DNA of 64,000 nucleotides from Inquilinus sp. KBS0705. GTDB taxonomy: Bacteria > Bacteroidota > Bacteroidia > Sphingobacteriales > Sphingobacteriaceae. The notes under the pieces are model-generated. The model did not search any database, was not told where the DNA came from, and worked only from the letters and a program-made list of their open reading frames with translations. Positions 10,102-18,980 of this stretch are shown here, piece by piece. Positions within the stretch are counted from its first letter, which is position 1. Each line of letters starts with the position of its first letter. The position numbers and the translations under genes were made by a program. The stretch is taken from NCBI GenBank assembly GCA_005938025.2, contig VCCI02000005.1:1-64000 (forward strand), written 5' to 3'.

Positions 10102-10123
10102 TACAACTTTTAAGAATGTTTTA
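10102..10123 (+). promoter_or_regulatory. 22-nt imperfect palindrome shared with 24554-24575
   Basis: The sequence starts TACAACT, ends AAGAATGTTTTA and matches 20 of 22 positions with a second copy at 24554-24575. The half-sites TAnAAC and GTTnTA form an imperfect inverted repeat. It lies 21 bp upstream of the dehydrogenase start, next to AT-rich DNA, and could be an operator. No regulator is identified. Confidence 0.35.
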
Positions 10124-10133
10124 GTTTTAAAAG

Positions 10134-10139
10134 AGGAGG
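10134..10139 (+). promoter_or_regulatory. Strong Shine-Dalgarno AGGAGG
   Basis: A perfect AGGAGG sits 5 nt before the ATG at 10145. Most starts in this window lack such a site. The manganese catalase gene has the same AGGAGGTAAnTATG layout. It fixes the dehydrogenase start at 10145. Confidence 0.85.
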
Positions 10140-10144
10140 TAATT

Positions 10145-11305
10145 ATGTTAGCAATGAATTATCGAGGCCCTTTTCGTATAAGGGCCGACCGGGATAAGCC
10201 TGTCCCACAAATTGAACATCCTTATGATGCCATTGTGCGTGTCACGCGTTCGTTGATCTGCGGATCGGACCTGCACCTCTATCATGGCATGGTGCCGGAT
10301 ACCCGGGTGGGCATGACCTTTGGCCATGAATTTACCGGCGTAGTAGAAGAAGTTGGTTCGGGTGTGCAAAAGCTTAAGGTTGGGGACCGCGTACTGGTCC
10401 CGTTCAACATCGCTTGCGGCACTTGCCCGTTCTGCAAGCAGGAATTGTATGGCAACTGCCATGAGGCCAATCCGGAAGCAACAGCTGTGGGGGGCTTTTT
10501 TGGTTATGCGCATATTGCGGGCGGTTACGATGGAGGCCAGGCCGAGTATGTTCGGGTACCGTTTGCGGATGTAAGCCCAACGGTTATCCCCGAGGGAATG
10601 GACATCGAAGATGCCGTTTTACTAACAGACGTTGTGCCAACGGGCTACCAGGCCGCCGAAATGGGCGGTATTCGGAAAGGTGATACCGTTGTGGTCTTTG
10701 GTGCCGGGCCTGTGGGTATTATGGCAGCAAGGTGTGCCTGGCTGTTTGGGGCCGGGCGGGTTATTGTAATAGACCATCTGGATTACCGGCTGGAGTTTGT
10801 TAAAAACTACGCTTACTGCGAAGCTTACAATTTCAAGTACATGGACGACCCTGTCTTGTTCATAAAAAAACAAACAGATTGGTTCGGAGCCGATGTCTGT
10901 ATTGATGCGGTGGGTTGTGATGCGTCAGGCAGTGCCATGCAAACTATTACAGGAAAAAAACTGCTGTTACAGGCAGGCGCGGCCACCGCATTGCACTGGG
11001 CGGTAAATTCTGTAAAAAAAGGCGGTATAGTTTCGGTCATAGGTGTTTATGGCCCACCGTTTAATATGGTACCTATGGGTAGTATCATGAACAAGGGGAT
11101 CACCCTGCGGACAAACCAGGCGTCGGTGAAAAGGTTACTGCCAAAGCTGATCGACCATGTGATGGCCGGGCGCTTAAATCCTAAAGGCATCATTACGCAC
11201 CGCTTGCCGCTGGAGGAAATATCTGATGCCTACCATATTTTCTCTGCCAAGAGAGATAACTGTATCAAACCACTTTTAATTCCACCAAGAGCCGCAATGG
11301 CCTAA
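10145..11305 (+). CDS. Zinc-dependent alcohol dehydrogenase (formaldehyde-dehydrogenase-like), copy 1
   Basis: A 386-aa medium-chain dehydrogenase. Catalytic zinc ligands are C39 (ICGSDLH) and H61-E62 (GHEF); the structural zinc is held by C91, C94, C97 and C105. The Rossmann motif is GAGPVG (186-191), followed by an acidic residue region for NAD. The family resembles glutathione-independent formaldehyde dehydrogenases and related NAD-dependent alcohol dehydrogenases; the real substrate is not visible. A perfect Shine-Dalgarno fixes the start. It is 11 bp upstream of a small membrane-anchored protein, and the same pair is duplicated near 35.6 kb with very similar sequence. The setting near catalase and stress genes suggests aldehyde or redox detoxification. 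Confidence 0.93.
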   Translation: MLAMNYRGPFRIRADRDKPVPQIEHPYDAIVRVTRSLICGSDLHLYHGMVPDTRVGMTFGHEFTGVVEEVGSGVQKLKVGDRVLVPFNIACGTCPFCKQELYGNCHEANPEATAVGGFFGYAHIAGGYDGGQAEYVRVPFADVSPTVIPEGMDIEDAVLLTDVVPTGYQAAEMGGIRKGDTVVVFGAGPVGIMAARCAWLFGAGRVIVIDHLDYRLEFVKNYAYCEAYNFKYMDDPVLFIKKQTDWFGADVCIDAVGCDASGSAMQTITGKKLLLQAGAATALHWAVNSVKKGGIVSVIGVYGPPFNMVPMGSIMNKGITLRTNQASVKRLLPKLIDHVMAGRLNPKGIITHRLPLEEISDAYHIFSAKRDNCIKPLLIPPRAAMA

Positions 11306-11316
11306 ACTTCATTCTT

Positions 11317-11850
11317 ATGGAAAATACAAAGAAAGAACCGGTTCAAATCTCCGGCATAGACAGGAAGATAGCAAACGAACCCAAAGACCACATTCCTGGT
11401 TGGGGTATGGATGCTGATCCTGAAAACGACCCCACTTACCCAATGAAACACTGGAACGGGGCCGATTATGAAAGGATCAATTATGAAAAGCCTCCCCAGC
11501 AACGCGTTAACATGGAGGTGCTGCATTCGATAGAACGACCGGGTATCACCAGGGTGTTTGGTACTTCAACGCCACCCGCGGGGTTAAGCGGGGCAATCAG
11601 GCGCTGGGCTTATAAGTACAGTGAAGCAACCACCGCACACTGGATGGGGCTTATCCTGGCTGACCGCGTCAATTCGGTAGAGGGCGTTGTTGATGATCTG
11701 ACACATGGCAAAATACCGGACCTGTTTAAAGAACGCGGCTGGTCTGCAGAATGGAAGTATAATCGACAGGGCTTTATAAAAAGCGCATTTACAGGCCTTC
11801 TCGTGGCAACTGCTGTTATTACTTTGATCACAAACAGATCCAAAAAATAA
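11317..11850 (+). CDS. Conserved dehydrogenase-associated protein with C-terminal membrane helix, copy 1
   Basis: 177 aa, family not recognised. The N-terminal half carries a proline-rich, acidic signature (GWGMDADPEN, PTYPMK, RINYEK) and ERPGITRVFGTS followed by PP.GLSG.IRR. The middle has ILADRVN and VDDLTHG. A hydrophobic segment (about 155-171) precedes a basic tail, indicating a C-terminally anchored protein with its bulk in the cytoplasm. It is encoded 11 bp after a zinc dehydrogenase, and a homologue follows the paralogous dehydrogenase at 36716. This strict pairing suggests it tethers or assists the enzyme at the membrane; that role is inference. Confidence 0.8.
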   Translation: MENTKKEPVQISGIDRKIANEPKDHIPGWGMDADPENDPTYPMKHWNGADYERINYEKPPQQRVNMEVLHSIERPGITRVFGTSTPPAGLSGAIRRWAYKYSEATTAHWMGLILADRVNSVEGVVDDLTHGKIPDLFKERGWSAEWKYNRQGFIKSAFTGLLVATAVITLITNRSKK

Positions 11851-12112
11851 ATCGCAAATACAGGGAAGTTACGTTAACAGCGTGGCTTTCCTGTGCTTAT
11901 ACCCGCTATATCTTGATTTTCCAGTGCTATACTGCAATCAACCAGCGGCGTTTTAGCCCGCCTCTCCCTTTCTGGTTGGTGAAAATTCGGGACAATCGCT
12001 TTATACCTGCTATTAAACGCAATTTTATTTCCTATAAATTAAAACAGCTGTTAACAAGTATTGTTATCATAATATTAACCGATACGCTCAACGTATTTGC
12101 CAATATTCAGAT

Positions 12113-14449
12113 ATGTTAATTGCAAGCAAGCATGTAAATGATGCATTAACTATAAACCTTAAATCAATGCAAAAAGAAGTAACCATATGGGCGCTAAATG
12201 CGGCCGAAAAAATTGCGCGCTATAATGGCAGTGCTATTTACAGCTATCAGGCTGGTGCTGTTAATTTTGAAGTTCTACTATTAGATGACTCGTTATGGAT
12301 AATAAGCGACTGGGGCAATAAATGCTGCGTTGGCTTTCGTACGGCTTTTTCGCCGGGTGGTATGACGCTGGACAAAGTAAAAGAACGCGATAACGGTATA
12401 CATATCAATTTAACCGGGAATACTGGAGCCTATAATGTAGATATTGATTTCCCGTCCAGCCAGGGTTCTATACTGCACTATCTTGTTAAATTTACTCCAA
12501 GGAGTACACTTTCTATACCGTTTTGGCCAAAAGACGTGTTAATTGTTGATAAGGATGATAAGACCGGCGATACGGAGGGTGAGTTATACGTTAAACAAAT
12601 AGGCATCCGTACCGGATTGGTTTATGCAGGTATAAAAGATCCCGGCGCGGGTTCGTTTCTTTACTTTCAAAACCTTACCTCTATTAATGAATATTGTACA
12701 GCAACAGAAACATCGGTTGCGGAGACGGCTGGTGGGCAATGGCCCGAATTCGGGTTTTCTTTACCCCCAACAAAAGATAAACCTTTGCAAGCTGGTAAAG
12801 AGGTTACCATCTCTGATGCTTATATATCGTTTAACACATCTACACCAGCTGATCAGTTTGAAATTGCAAGCGGCTTTCTTGATCATCTGGCTTCCATTTA
12901 TACGCTTATTCCAAAACCAGATACAAAATACCAAGATTACGACACGATCATCAAATACTCTATACAGGATCTCGAAAAAAACAAAGGTTGCTGGAGCCAG
13001 CATAAAGGCTGCAGTTATTTAAACGCCTATGTGTGCGATTACGATACCCCGCCGGAAATAATGGTACAACTGGCCGTTTTATTGCCTGTACAGGATTACA
13101 CAGCGTGGAGTGGTACCGAATTAGAATTTGCCAACCAGATACATGAGAATATACCCACATTTTACAATGATGAATTAAAAACAATAAAGCGCTGGCTTCC
13201 ATCTGCCGAAGATCAACTGGACGAATCTGAAGAGCAAAAGGTACCCAATGTAATGGATGCCTGGTATTTGCATCATCCTTTACTTAACCTTGCCCGCATG
13301 GCGCTTAAAGGCGACGAAAAGGCAAAAGAGCTTTTCCTTCCATCTGTAGAATATGCCATAAAGGTAGCGCATCACTTTAACTATACGTGGCCTGTTTTTT
13401 ACGATATGGTAACGCTGGAGACGCTTAAAGAAGAAACAAAACCAGGTATGGGCGGCGAAAAAGATGTGGCCGGCGTTTACGCGCAGGTAATGCTGCAAGC
13501 CTGGGACCTAACCGGCGACAAACGGTTTTTTGAAGAAGCCGAAACCGCGGCAAAATCTATTATACAATTTGGCTTTGATATTTTTTACCAGGCCAACAAC
13601 ACAGCCTTTTCTACTAAAGCCATGTTAAGGCTTTATAAAGAAACAGGGGATGAAATTTACCTCAAACTTTGCCACTTATATATTGCCAACCTGTTTAAAA
13701 ATGTAGCCATTTGGGAATGTAACTATGGGTATGGCAAAAACTTCCCGCTGTTTTTCGGGCTGTTTCCGCTTAATGATGCGCCATACTTAGCCGTATATGA
13801 AGAGCAGGAGAGTTTCGCTTCTATACACGACTTACTGGTTATGGCCCAGGGCACCCCGCTATTAGATAGCGCCCGGTTATTACTGGCAGAGTATGTTAAA
13901 TACATGATCAACAGGTCGGTTTATTATTACCCGCCAATGCTGCCAAAAGACATGCTGTCTGAAGAGGTGAAAACCGGCGAAATAGACCCTAAGCTTTGGG
14001 TAGCATTAGAAGATATACACGATGGCTGGGAAAAAGCCGGCAACGTGGGCCAGGAAGTTTATGGCGCAGGCTTGTGCTTTGGTATAGTACCAAGGCATTA
14101 CATCCGCATACCCGGCCAGCCGTTTATGGTTTACATTGACTACCCTACCGGGCGTAAAGAGATAAGCGGAGATACTTTAACCTTAAGTATACTGGGTAAC
14201 AAAGAGTTCACATGCAGGTTGTGTGTTATAAAAACAGATGATAATGCAACCTTGCCAAAGCTAACCATTATGGCAGGCAACCAGCAAGATCAGAAACATA
14301 TTGACAAAAATTTGCCCGGAGAAAACAAAACTGAGTACACAATCCATGGCGATCAAACCATCATTATTAAATGGACAACAAATAAAATAGTGGATGAAAA
14401 TGGAAGAGAAAATGAAAGCAGCGTTGAAAACGCAGGAAGGTACATTTGA
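12113..14449 (+). CDS. Large protein of unknown function, possible (alpha/alpha) barrel carbohydrate enzyme
   Basis: 778 aa with no signal peptide. The N-terminal third (about 30-250) looks beta-rich. The central part (about 260-640) has repeated helical pairs such as GVYAQVMLQAWDLTGDKRF and MLRLYKETGDEIYLKLCHLY, a pattern seen in six-hairpin glycosidases and epimerases. The C-terminal part (about 670-770) is beta-rich again. I cannot assign a family or catalytic residues. It overlaps the following dehydrogenase and heads an operon with an SDR and an MFS transporter, so a role in opening or modifying an imported sugar derivative is reasonable. The start is uncertain: M19 (12167) is an alternative. 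Confidence 0.78.
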   Translation: MLIASKHVNDALTINLKSMQKEVTIWALNAAEKIARYNGSAIYSYQAGAVNFEVLLLDDSLWIISDWGNKCCVGFRTAFSPGGMTLDKVKERDNGIHINLTGNTGAYNVDIDFPSSQGSILHYLVKFTPRSTLSIPFWPKDVLIVDKDDKTGDTEGELYVKQIGIRTGLVYAGIKDPGAGSFLYFQNLTSINEYCTATETSVAETAGGQWPEFGFSLPPTKDKPLQAGKEVTISDAYISFNTSTPADQFEIASGFLDHLASIYTLIPKPDTKYQDYDTIIKYSIQDLEKNKGCWSQHKGCSYLNAYVCDYDTPPEIMVQLAVLLPVQDYTAWSGTELEFANQIHENIPTFYNDELKTIKRWLPSAEDQLDESEEQKVPNVMDAWYLHHPLLNLARMALKGDEKAKELFLPSVEYAIKVAHHFNYTWPVFYDMVTLETLKEETKPGMGGEKDVAGVYAQVMLQAWDLTGDKRFFEEAETAAKSIIQFGFDIFYQANNTAFSTKAMLRLYKETGDEIYLKLCHLYIANLFKNVAIWECNYGYGKNFPLFFGLFPLNDAPYLAVYEEQESFASIHDLLVMAQGTPLLDSARLLLAEYVKYMINRSVYYYPPMLPKDMLSEEVKTGEIDPKLWVALEDIHDGWEKAGNVGQEVYGAGLCFGIVPRHYIRIPGQPFMVYIDYPTGRKEISGDTLTLSILGNKEFTCRLCVIKTDDNATLPKLTIMAGNQQDQKHIDKNLPGENKTEYTIHGDQTIIIKWTTNKIVDENGRENESSVENAGRYI

Positions 14450-15464
14450 GATTGGCGAAGCTGATACCCCCAAAATTGCAAAGCCAGATTGGGTGGTTGC
14501 AAGGGTAAAAGTAGCCGGCATATGCGGCACCGACCTTAGGCACTGGAAAATAGCCGAAGCCGAACTGACTTGTAAAATAATGGGGCACGAGCTTTCGGGC
14601 GAGGTGATAGAAGTTGGGCCGGAGGTTAAAAATGTAAAACCCGGCGACAGGGTTGTTATTGAAACATTGCTTGGCGATGAAACCTGCGAATGGTGCAACA
14701 TACAGCGCTATAATATTTGCCCCAACCTATACCCGGTGCGTATGAAAACCATTTCGCAAGCATTTGCACAATATGTAGCCGGCCCATGTGAAAAGTTTTA
14801 TAAGCTACCCGATAATGTAAGTTTTGAAGAAGCCACCCTGCTTGATACATTTTCGGTATGTATGCATGCCATACAATTAAGCGGCATAAAAATAAATGAT
14901 AAAGTTGTGATAATAGGTGCCGGTTGCATTGGGTTGGGTCAGCTGCAATTAGCCAAGATATGCGGGGCCGATGTACTTATTACAGATAAGGTGGATTCGG
15001 CACTTAAGGTGGCAAAAGAGTTAGGTGCTGATGAAGTGGTAAACATCGATTCGGAAGACGGGCATCAGCGGGTTATGGAATTTACCGGCGGTCGCGGTGC
15101 CGATATTGTGTTTGAATGTGCAGGCGGCTCGGCTATGCCCATGACATTGCCCCAGGCGGTTTCGTTTACCCGCATTGGTGGCAAAGTGGTGGTAGTTGGT
15201 GGTTTCGAAAAGGACCAAAAAGCAATTGAATTGGATTGGGCCCAAATGCAAAAATCTGAAATTAAACTCATCCTCAGCGCCAGTTATTCCTATTGGGACA
15301 TTTATCCCGAAATGAAGATGTGCTTAGACCTGGTTGCTAAAGGCAAGCTGAATGCCCGTAAACTTATTACGCACAATTTTTCACTTGATGATATCAATGA
15401 GGCTTTTGACACAGCAAGGAACAAAGAGGAAACAGGGGCCATTTTTGTGGCACTAACAGTGTAA
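14412..15464 (+). CDS. Zinc-dependent alcohol/polyol dehydrogenase
   Basis: A 350-aa medium-chain dehydrogenase of the sorbitol/threonine dehydrogenase type. Start 14412 (MKAALK) matches the usual family N terminus better than the upstream in-frame ATG at 14394. Catalytic zinc ligands are C38 (GICGTDLRH) and H59-E60 (GHEL). Structural zinc positions are D89, C92, C95 and C103, so the first Cys is replaced by Asp. The NAD-binding loop is GAGCIG. It lies inside the end of the preceding ORF, so the two are translationally coupled. With the next SDR it could oxidise and then reduce or rearrange a sugar or polyol. Confidence 0.9.
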   Translation: MKAALKTQEGTFEIGEADTPKIAKPDWVVARVKVAGICGTDLRHWKIAEAELTCKIMGHELSGEVIEVGPEVKNVKPGDRVVIETLLGDETCEWCNIQRYNICPNLYPVRMKTISQAFAQYVAGPCEKFYKLPDNVSFEEATLLDTFSVCMHAIQLSGIKINDKVVIIGAGCIGLGQLQLAKICGADVLITDKVDSALKVAKELGADEVVNIDSEDGHQRVMEFTGGRGADIVFECAGGSAMPMTLPQAVSFTRIGGKVVVVGGFEKDQKAIELDWAQMQKSEIKLILSASYSYWDIYPEMKMCLDLVAKGKLNARKLITHNFSLDDINEAFDTARNKEETGAIFVALTV

Positions 15465-15482
15465 ACATTAAAAAACACCAAT

Positions 15483-16247
15483 ATGAGCACATCAAATTTT
15501 GATAAAAATGCCTTAACTGAGTTAAAAGGCATGAGCATTATAATAACCGGCGGAACAACCGGTATAGGCAGGGCTACGGCTATTCTATTGGCACAAAAAG
15601 GTGCCGATGTGCTAATAGCAGGAAATAGCCCTGAGCATTTAGACGAAACCCTAAAAAGCATTGAGCAGGCACAGCCCCAGGGCAAATTTGACGGCATAAC
15701 AGCCGACCTTGCCACCGAAGAAGGTATACAGCAAATTTTTAATAAAGCAGACGAAACGTTGGGTAAGTTAGATGTGTTGGTAAACAATGCGGCGTTGGCA
15801 TACCAGGGTATAAGCGATGGTAACTACGAGGATTGGGAACGTGTGGTTAAAACAAATTTGCTTGGCTATATGGCCTGTTCCCGTTACGCGCTGGACCGCA
15901 TGACGCCAAATGGCCGCGGCCATATTGTTCAGGTAGGATCTATGAGTGCAGATGTGCGCGAGACAGGCAGTTCAGTTTATGTTGCAACCAAGGCCGGTAT
16001 ACAGGGTTTTTCGGAAAGCCTGCGTAAAGAAGTGAACGAATTAGGAATAAAAGTAACACTGATAGAGCCCGGAGCTGTGGGAACTGATATGCAACCCGCT
16101 AACGCCAGTGAACAGGCACAAAAACAAGAGAGCCTGGAAATGCTAACCGCTGAAGACATTGCATCGGCTGTTGTTTATGCCCTTGAACAACCTTTAAGAT
16201 GCGATGTTGTCGAACTAAAGATACGGCCCCATTTACAACTTATTTAA
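15483..16247 (+). CDS. SDR family oxidoreductase
   Basis: A 254-aa classical short-chain dehydrogenase. The cofactor motif is TGGTTGIG (22-29), followed by NNAA (101-104) and catalytic S143, Y156 and K160 (YVATK). It probably interconverts an alcohol and a ketone using NAD(P). It starts 18 bp after the zinc dehydrogenase, and its stop TAA shares a base with the next ATG (TAATG), so it is coupled to the MFS transporter. The substrate is unknown but presumably the same compound handled by its operon partners. Confidence 0.92.
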   Translation: MSTSNFDKNALTELKGMSIIITGGTTGIGRATAILLAQKGADVLIAGNSPEHLDETLKSIEQAQPQGKFDGITADLATEEGIQQIFNKADETLGKLDVLVNNAALAYQGISDGNYEDWERVVKTNLLGYMACSRYALDRMTPNGRGHIVQVGSMSADVRETGSSVYVATKAGIQGFSESLRKEVNELGIKVTLIEPGAVGTDMQPANASEQAQKQESLEMLTAEDIASAVVYALEQPLRCDVVELKIRPHLQLI

Positions 16248-17542
16248 TGCCGGGGATTAAAGAAGAATATCAATTTTTTTGCGGGCAGCCAAGGCCTATG
16301 CGCATGCTGCTTTTAACCAATATGGCCTATGCTTTTGCCATACCGGTTATTGAATTATTTATCGGGGCTTACATCATCAGGAAGTCTGATGATGTAAGCC
16401 TTGTTATGGTTTACCAACTGGCCCAAGGCACAGGCATCCCGGTTACATTTGTTTTAAACGGTTACTTATTACGCAAAATACCCATAGCAAGGCTGTATGC
16501 TGCCGGCATGATCATTAGCGGACTTGATATGGCCGTTATGATGTTGTTACCTCAGCTCGAAATGGCCGGCATTACACTCATAGGCTTTATAATGGGGTTA
16601 TCCTATGGTTTTTTTTGGGCCAATAGGGTATCACTTGCCTTAACAAGCACCCGCAATTTTAACCGCAATTATTACTACGGCCTCGAATCCTTCTTTTTTA
16701 CAATGGCATCTATCATCATGCCTTTATTATCCGGGTATTTTATAGCGGCTACACAAAAGTTTGGCTGGCTTGGCGGTAATATTAACGGTGCTTATCGCGT
16801 GCTTACTGCACTGGTAATACTACTTACTTTAGTGGCCTCGGTTATTGCTATTCGAGGTAGGTTTCAAAACCCGCCAAGTGCCCGCTTTATCTATTTTAAA
16901 TTCCACCGCCTTTGGAATAAATTGCTGGGCATGGCTGCCCTTAAAGGAGTAGCCCAGGGCTTTGTTATTGCAGCGCCGGTTATGCTTATTATGAAACTCG
17001 TGGGGAACGAAGGGTCAGTAGGTTCCATCCAGTCGGCAGGCGCTTTGCTATCAGCTGCTATGTTGTATATACTTGGGCGTAAAACCTCTGCCAGGCATCG
17101 TAACGCAATATTCATAGCCGGCTTAGGTTTGTTTGTTGTTGGCGCGGCTGTAAATATGATATTATACAACGCTGCAGGGGCCATCATATTTGTTGGTTGT
17201 ATGGTATTTTCGCGCCCGCTGCTCGACCTCGCCTATTATCCAATTCAGCTTGGCGTGATTGAATGTGTTGCTTCAAAAGAGCAGCGCAACCAGTTTGCAT
17301 ACATATTTAGCCACGAAATAGGCCTTTATACCGGGCGAATGTTTGGGTGTATGCTATTTATATTAATTGCCCGCTTTATAAGCGAAGATACTGCCCTGCG
17401 CTATGTGCTGCTTGCTGTTGCCGTGGTGCAGTTCGCGTCTATTTTTGTAGCGCGATCTATCCAGCACGATCGGGAATGGTGCGAGGTATCTGAAAGTAAA
17501 CTGATAGTGCCGCAAGAATTAAAGGAACCGGCCGAGCTTTAA
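16247..17542 (+). CDS. MFS transporter
   Basis: A 431-aa multi-helix membrane protein with about 12 predicted membrane segments, beginning near LLLTNMAYAFAIPVIELFIG. I chose the ATG at 16247, which overlaps the preceding stop as TAATG, instead of the longer in-frame start at 16199; the upstream 16 residues look non-native. It resembles the YqgE/MdtG-like branch of the major facilitator superfamily. As last gene of the 12.1-17.5 kb operon it likely imports the substrate, or exports a product, of the preceding enzymes. The transported compound cannot be read from the sequence. Confidence 0.87.
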   Translation: MPGIKEEYQFFCGQPRPMRMLLLTNMAYAFAIPVIELFIGAYIIRKSDDVSLVMVYQLAQGTGIPVTFVLNGYLLRKIPIARLYAAGMIISGLDMAVMMLLPQLEMAGITLIGFIMGLSYGFFWANRVSLALTSTRNFNRNYYYGLESFFFTMASIIMPLLSGYFIAATQKFGWLGGNINGAYRVLTALVILLTLVASVIAIRGRFQNPPSARFIYFKFHRLWNKLLGMAALKGVAQGFVIAAPVMLIMKLVGNEGSVGSIQSAGALLSAAMLYILGRKTSARHRNAIFIAGLGLFVVGAAVNMILYNAAGAIIFVGCMVFSRPLLDLAYYPIQLGVIECVASKEQRNQFAYIFSHEIGLYTGRMFGCMLFILIARFISEDTALRYVLLAVAVVQFASIFVARSIQHDREWCEVSESKLIVPQELKEPAEL

Positions 17543-17598
17543 TTATATTTGATCATAACAATAAGATCAGCCCGGCTGTCCTTTTAACGCCTATTCGC

Positions 17599-18114
17599 CT
17601 ATTTGTCGTAAGCGATATTTAATTTATCAGCAATTTGCTGTATTGCTGTGTAATGTTGCTGTAGTATAGGCAATGTCTTCATGGCAAAAGCCTTTATTTG
17701 CGGGTTGGGAGATGTTGAAGCCGCACGCTCAAATAGCATAATTGTTTTTTTGTGGTCTTTAACCATCATGTTTACGTAACCCGTATCAAACTCGCTACCG
17801 GTGCTTGTAGTTAACATTGCATCGGGCTTAACAACCGTAGCCGATGGTGGCGGTATGTTCCACTTTTTAGCTGATACGATAGACTTTAGTTCGGCATTTG
17901 CCTTTGAATGATCTGTAACCATCCGCGCGCCAAAATTTTTCACGTCGGTACTTTTGCCTTTTTGCGTTGCAAGCTTTCCGGTCATTACCTCCATCATCCC
18001 CCCTTTTGTTGCATTTACCACAAAGTTTGCAACAGCAGTATCGGGCGTTGTAGTTTGCGCGTACATACCCAGGCTAAATAAGCCGCTAAGTAATGTTAAA
18101 ATAACCTTTTTCAT
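17599..18114 (-). CDS. DUF4142 domain-containing exported protein
   Basis: 171 aa with a signal peptide (KKVILTLLSGLFSLGMYAQ, cleavage after AQ). The mature part is the helical DUF4142 fold: FVVNATKGGMMEVMTGKLA, KNFGARMVTDHSKANAEL and a final helix with LPILQQHYTAIQQI. This ferritin-like four-helix domain is common in Bacteroidota and Proteobacteria stress loci; its function is not established. It is the first of several envelope or stress proteins encoded on this strand, each with its own spacing. Confidence 0.9.
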   Translation of the reverse strand: MKKVILTLLSGLFSLGMYAQTTTPDTAVANFVVNATKGGMMEVMTGKLATQKGKSTDVKNFGARMVTDHSKANAELKSIVSAKKWNIPPPSATVVKPDAMLTTSTGSEFDTGYVNMMVKDHKKTIMLFERAASTSPNPQIKAFAMKTLPILQQHYTAIQQIADKLNIAYDK

Positions 18115-18145
18115 ATTTTAATTTGTGATTTTATAAGAATTGGAA

Positions 18146-18184
18146 TACATAACAGCATTGATGAGAAACCAATGCTGTTATGTA
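18146..18184 (-). terminator. Hairpin terminator after the low-complexity lipoprotein gene
   Basis: A perfect 15-bp stem (18146-18160 with 18170-18184) and a 9-nt loop lie just past the stop at 18190. Read on the minus strand, T-rich sequence follows. Confidence 0.75.
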
Positions 18185-18189
18185 CTTTA

Positions 18190-18468
18190 TTATTGCGGAG
18201 TTGTGCCTTTTGCAGCCGAGTCTTGCTTGTTGGCACTGGTATCGCCTGCTGCTGCACCGGATTGTGATGGTGCTCCTGTTGCTGCACCCGAGTCTCCACC
18301 TGTTGCCGAGCCAGTACCTACACCGGTAGCAGTACCTGTGCCAGTGCCGGAAGTATCCTGGCCCGTTGTGCTGCTGCTGTCAGTTGTTCCTTGTTTGCTA
18401 CTACCGCCACAGGCGGCAAATAATGTAAGGCTTGCGCAAATGGCTGCCATTAAAATACTCTTTTTCAT
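18190..18468 (-). CDS. Small low-complexity lipoprotein
   Basis: 92 aa. A lipoprotein signal (KKSILMAAICASLTLFAAC) has its lipobox Cys at residue 20. The rest is an unstructured Gly/Ser/Thr/Ala-rich stretch (about 23-92) ending in charged and Gln residues, with no catalytic motif. It would be anchored in the inner or outer membrane facing the periplasm. Similar short MKK-type lipoproteins occur at 21695 and 31095 in this island. Function unknown. Its own hairpin terminator follows. Confidence 0.8.
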   Translation of the reverse strand: MKKSILMAAICASLTLFAACGGSSKQGTTDSSSTTGQDTSGTGTGTATGVGTGSATGGDSGAATGAPSQSGAAAGDTSANKQDSAAKGTTPQ

Positions 18469-18495
18469 AGTGTTTGTTTTTTGTTATCGTTTAAT

Positions 18496-18885
18496 TTATC
18501 TGTTACCTCTTTCATCAAATAATTCCAATTTATAAAGAGGTGAGTGTTGCGTAAATAGGCCCGCGAAAAGGGAGAGCATCCCAAGTAGCAAATGCGGCAA
18601 AAACACGAAGTGGTAAAAGCCGTATACCCATGGCGCCGCTATAAGTATAATACCGGCAAACATGTCTATAACTAAATGCAACTGCATTGGGAAAACTTTA
18701 AATAAACCTAATGGATGGTTGCTGAATATGGCCATAACCAATTGCATACTACCAATGCATAGCGGCAGGTATAATGGCGCGCCGCCTAACTTAGCAAAGC
18801 CAAATATCCAGGGCGATGCTGTTATCAGTAATCCACCGGCATAATCTAATATGCCATGCGCTTTCAGAGAAATATAGGGTTTCAT
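18496..18885 (-). CDS. SPW-repeat membrane protein
   Basis: 129 aa with four predicted membrane helices arranged as two similar halves. Each half carries an SPW-like signature: ITASPWIFGF near 22-31 and LIAAPWVYGF near 81-90. SPW-repeat proteins are small integral membrane proteins of unknown role, frequent next to stress genes. It starts 28 bp upstream of the low-complexity lipoprotein gene and may be co-transcribed with it. Confidence 0.88.
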   Translation of the reverse strand: MKPYISLKAHGILDYAGGLLITASPWIFGFAKLGGAPLYLPLCIGSMQLVMAIFSNHPLGLFKVFPMQLHLVIDMFAGIILIAAPWVYGFYHFVFLPHLLLGMLSLFAGLFTQHSPLYKLELFDERGNR

Positions 18886-18911
18886 GTGGGCTATGTTTAT
18901 ATTTTGCTACA

Positions 18912-18936
18912 TGGTGCCTGCAGCGAGCAGGCACCA
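18912..18936 (-). terminator. Hairpin after the manganese catalase gene
   Basis: A perfect 10-bp GC-rich stem (TGGTGCCTGC at 18912-18921 with GCAGGCACCA at 18927-18936) has a 5-nt loop. It lies 45 bp past the catalase stop. No long T run follows, so termination may be partial. Confidence 0.6.
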
Positions 18937-18980
18937 CATAACAAGTTGAACCTAAAAATGAAAAACAGTTGCTATTTAAA

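Noticed and set aside
11866..11900. Hairpin ACAGGGAAG/CTTTCCTGT after the small membrane protein gene
   Set aside because: It needs a G-T pair, has a long loop and no T tract, so a terminator call is not supported.
11913..12119. 68-aa ORF between the small membrane protein and the 778-aa gene
   Set aside because: Composition is unlike coding sequence, no motif, and it runs into the next gene start; likely a leader region.
17543..17598. Possible terminator AGCCCGGCT palindrome between convergent genes
   Set aside because: The stem is short and has no clear T run; too weak to list.
18140..18535. 131-aa plus-strand ORF with Pro/Val repeats
   Set aside because: It is the antisense of the Gly/Ser/Thr low-complexity lipoprotein, which has a proper lipobox.
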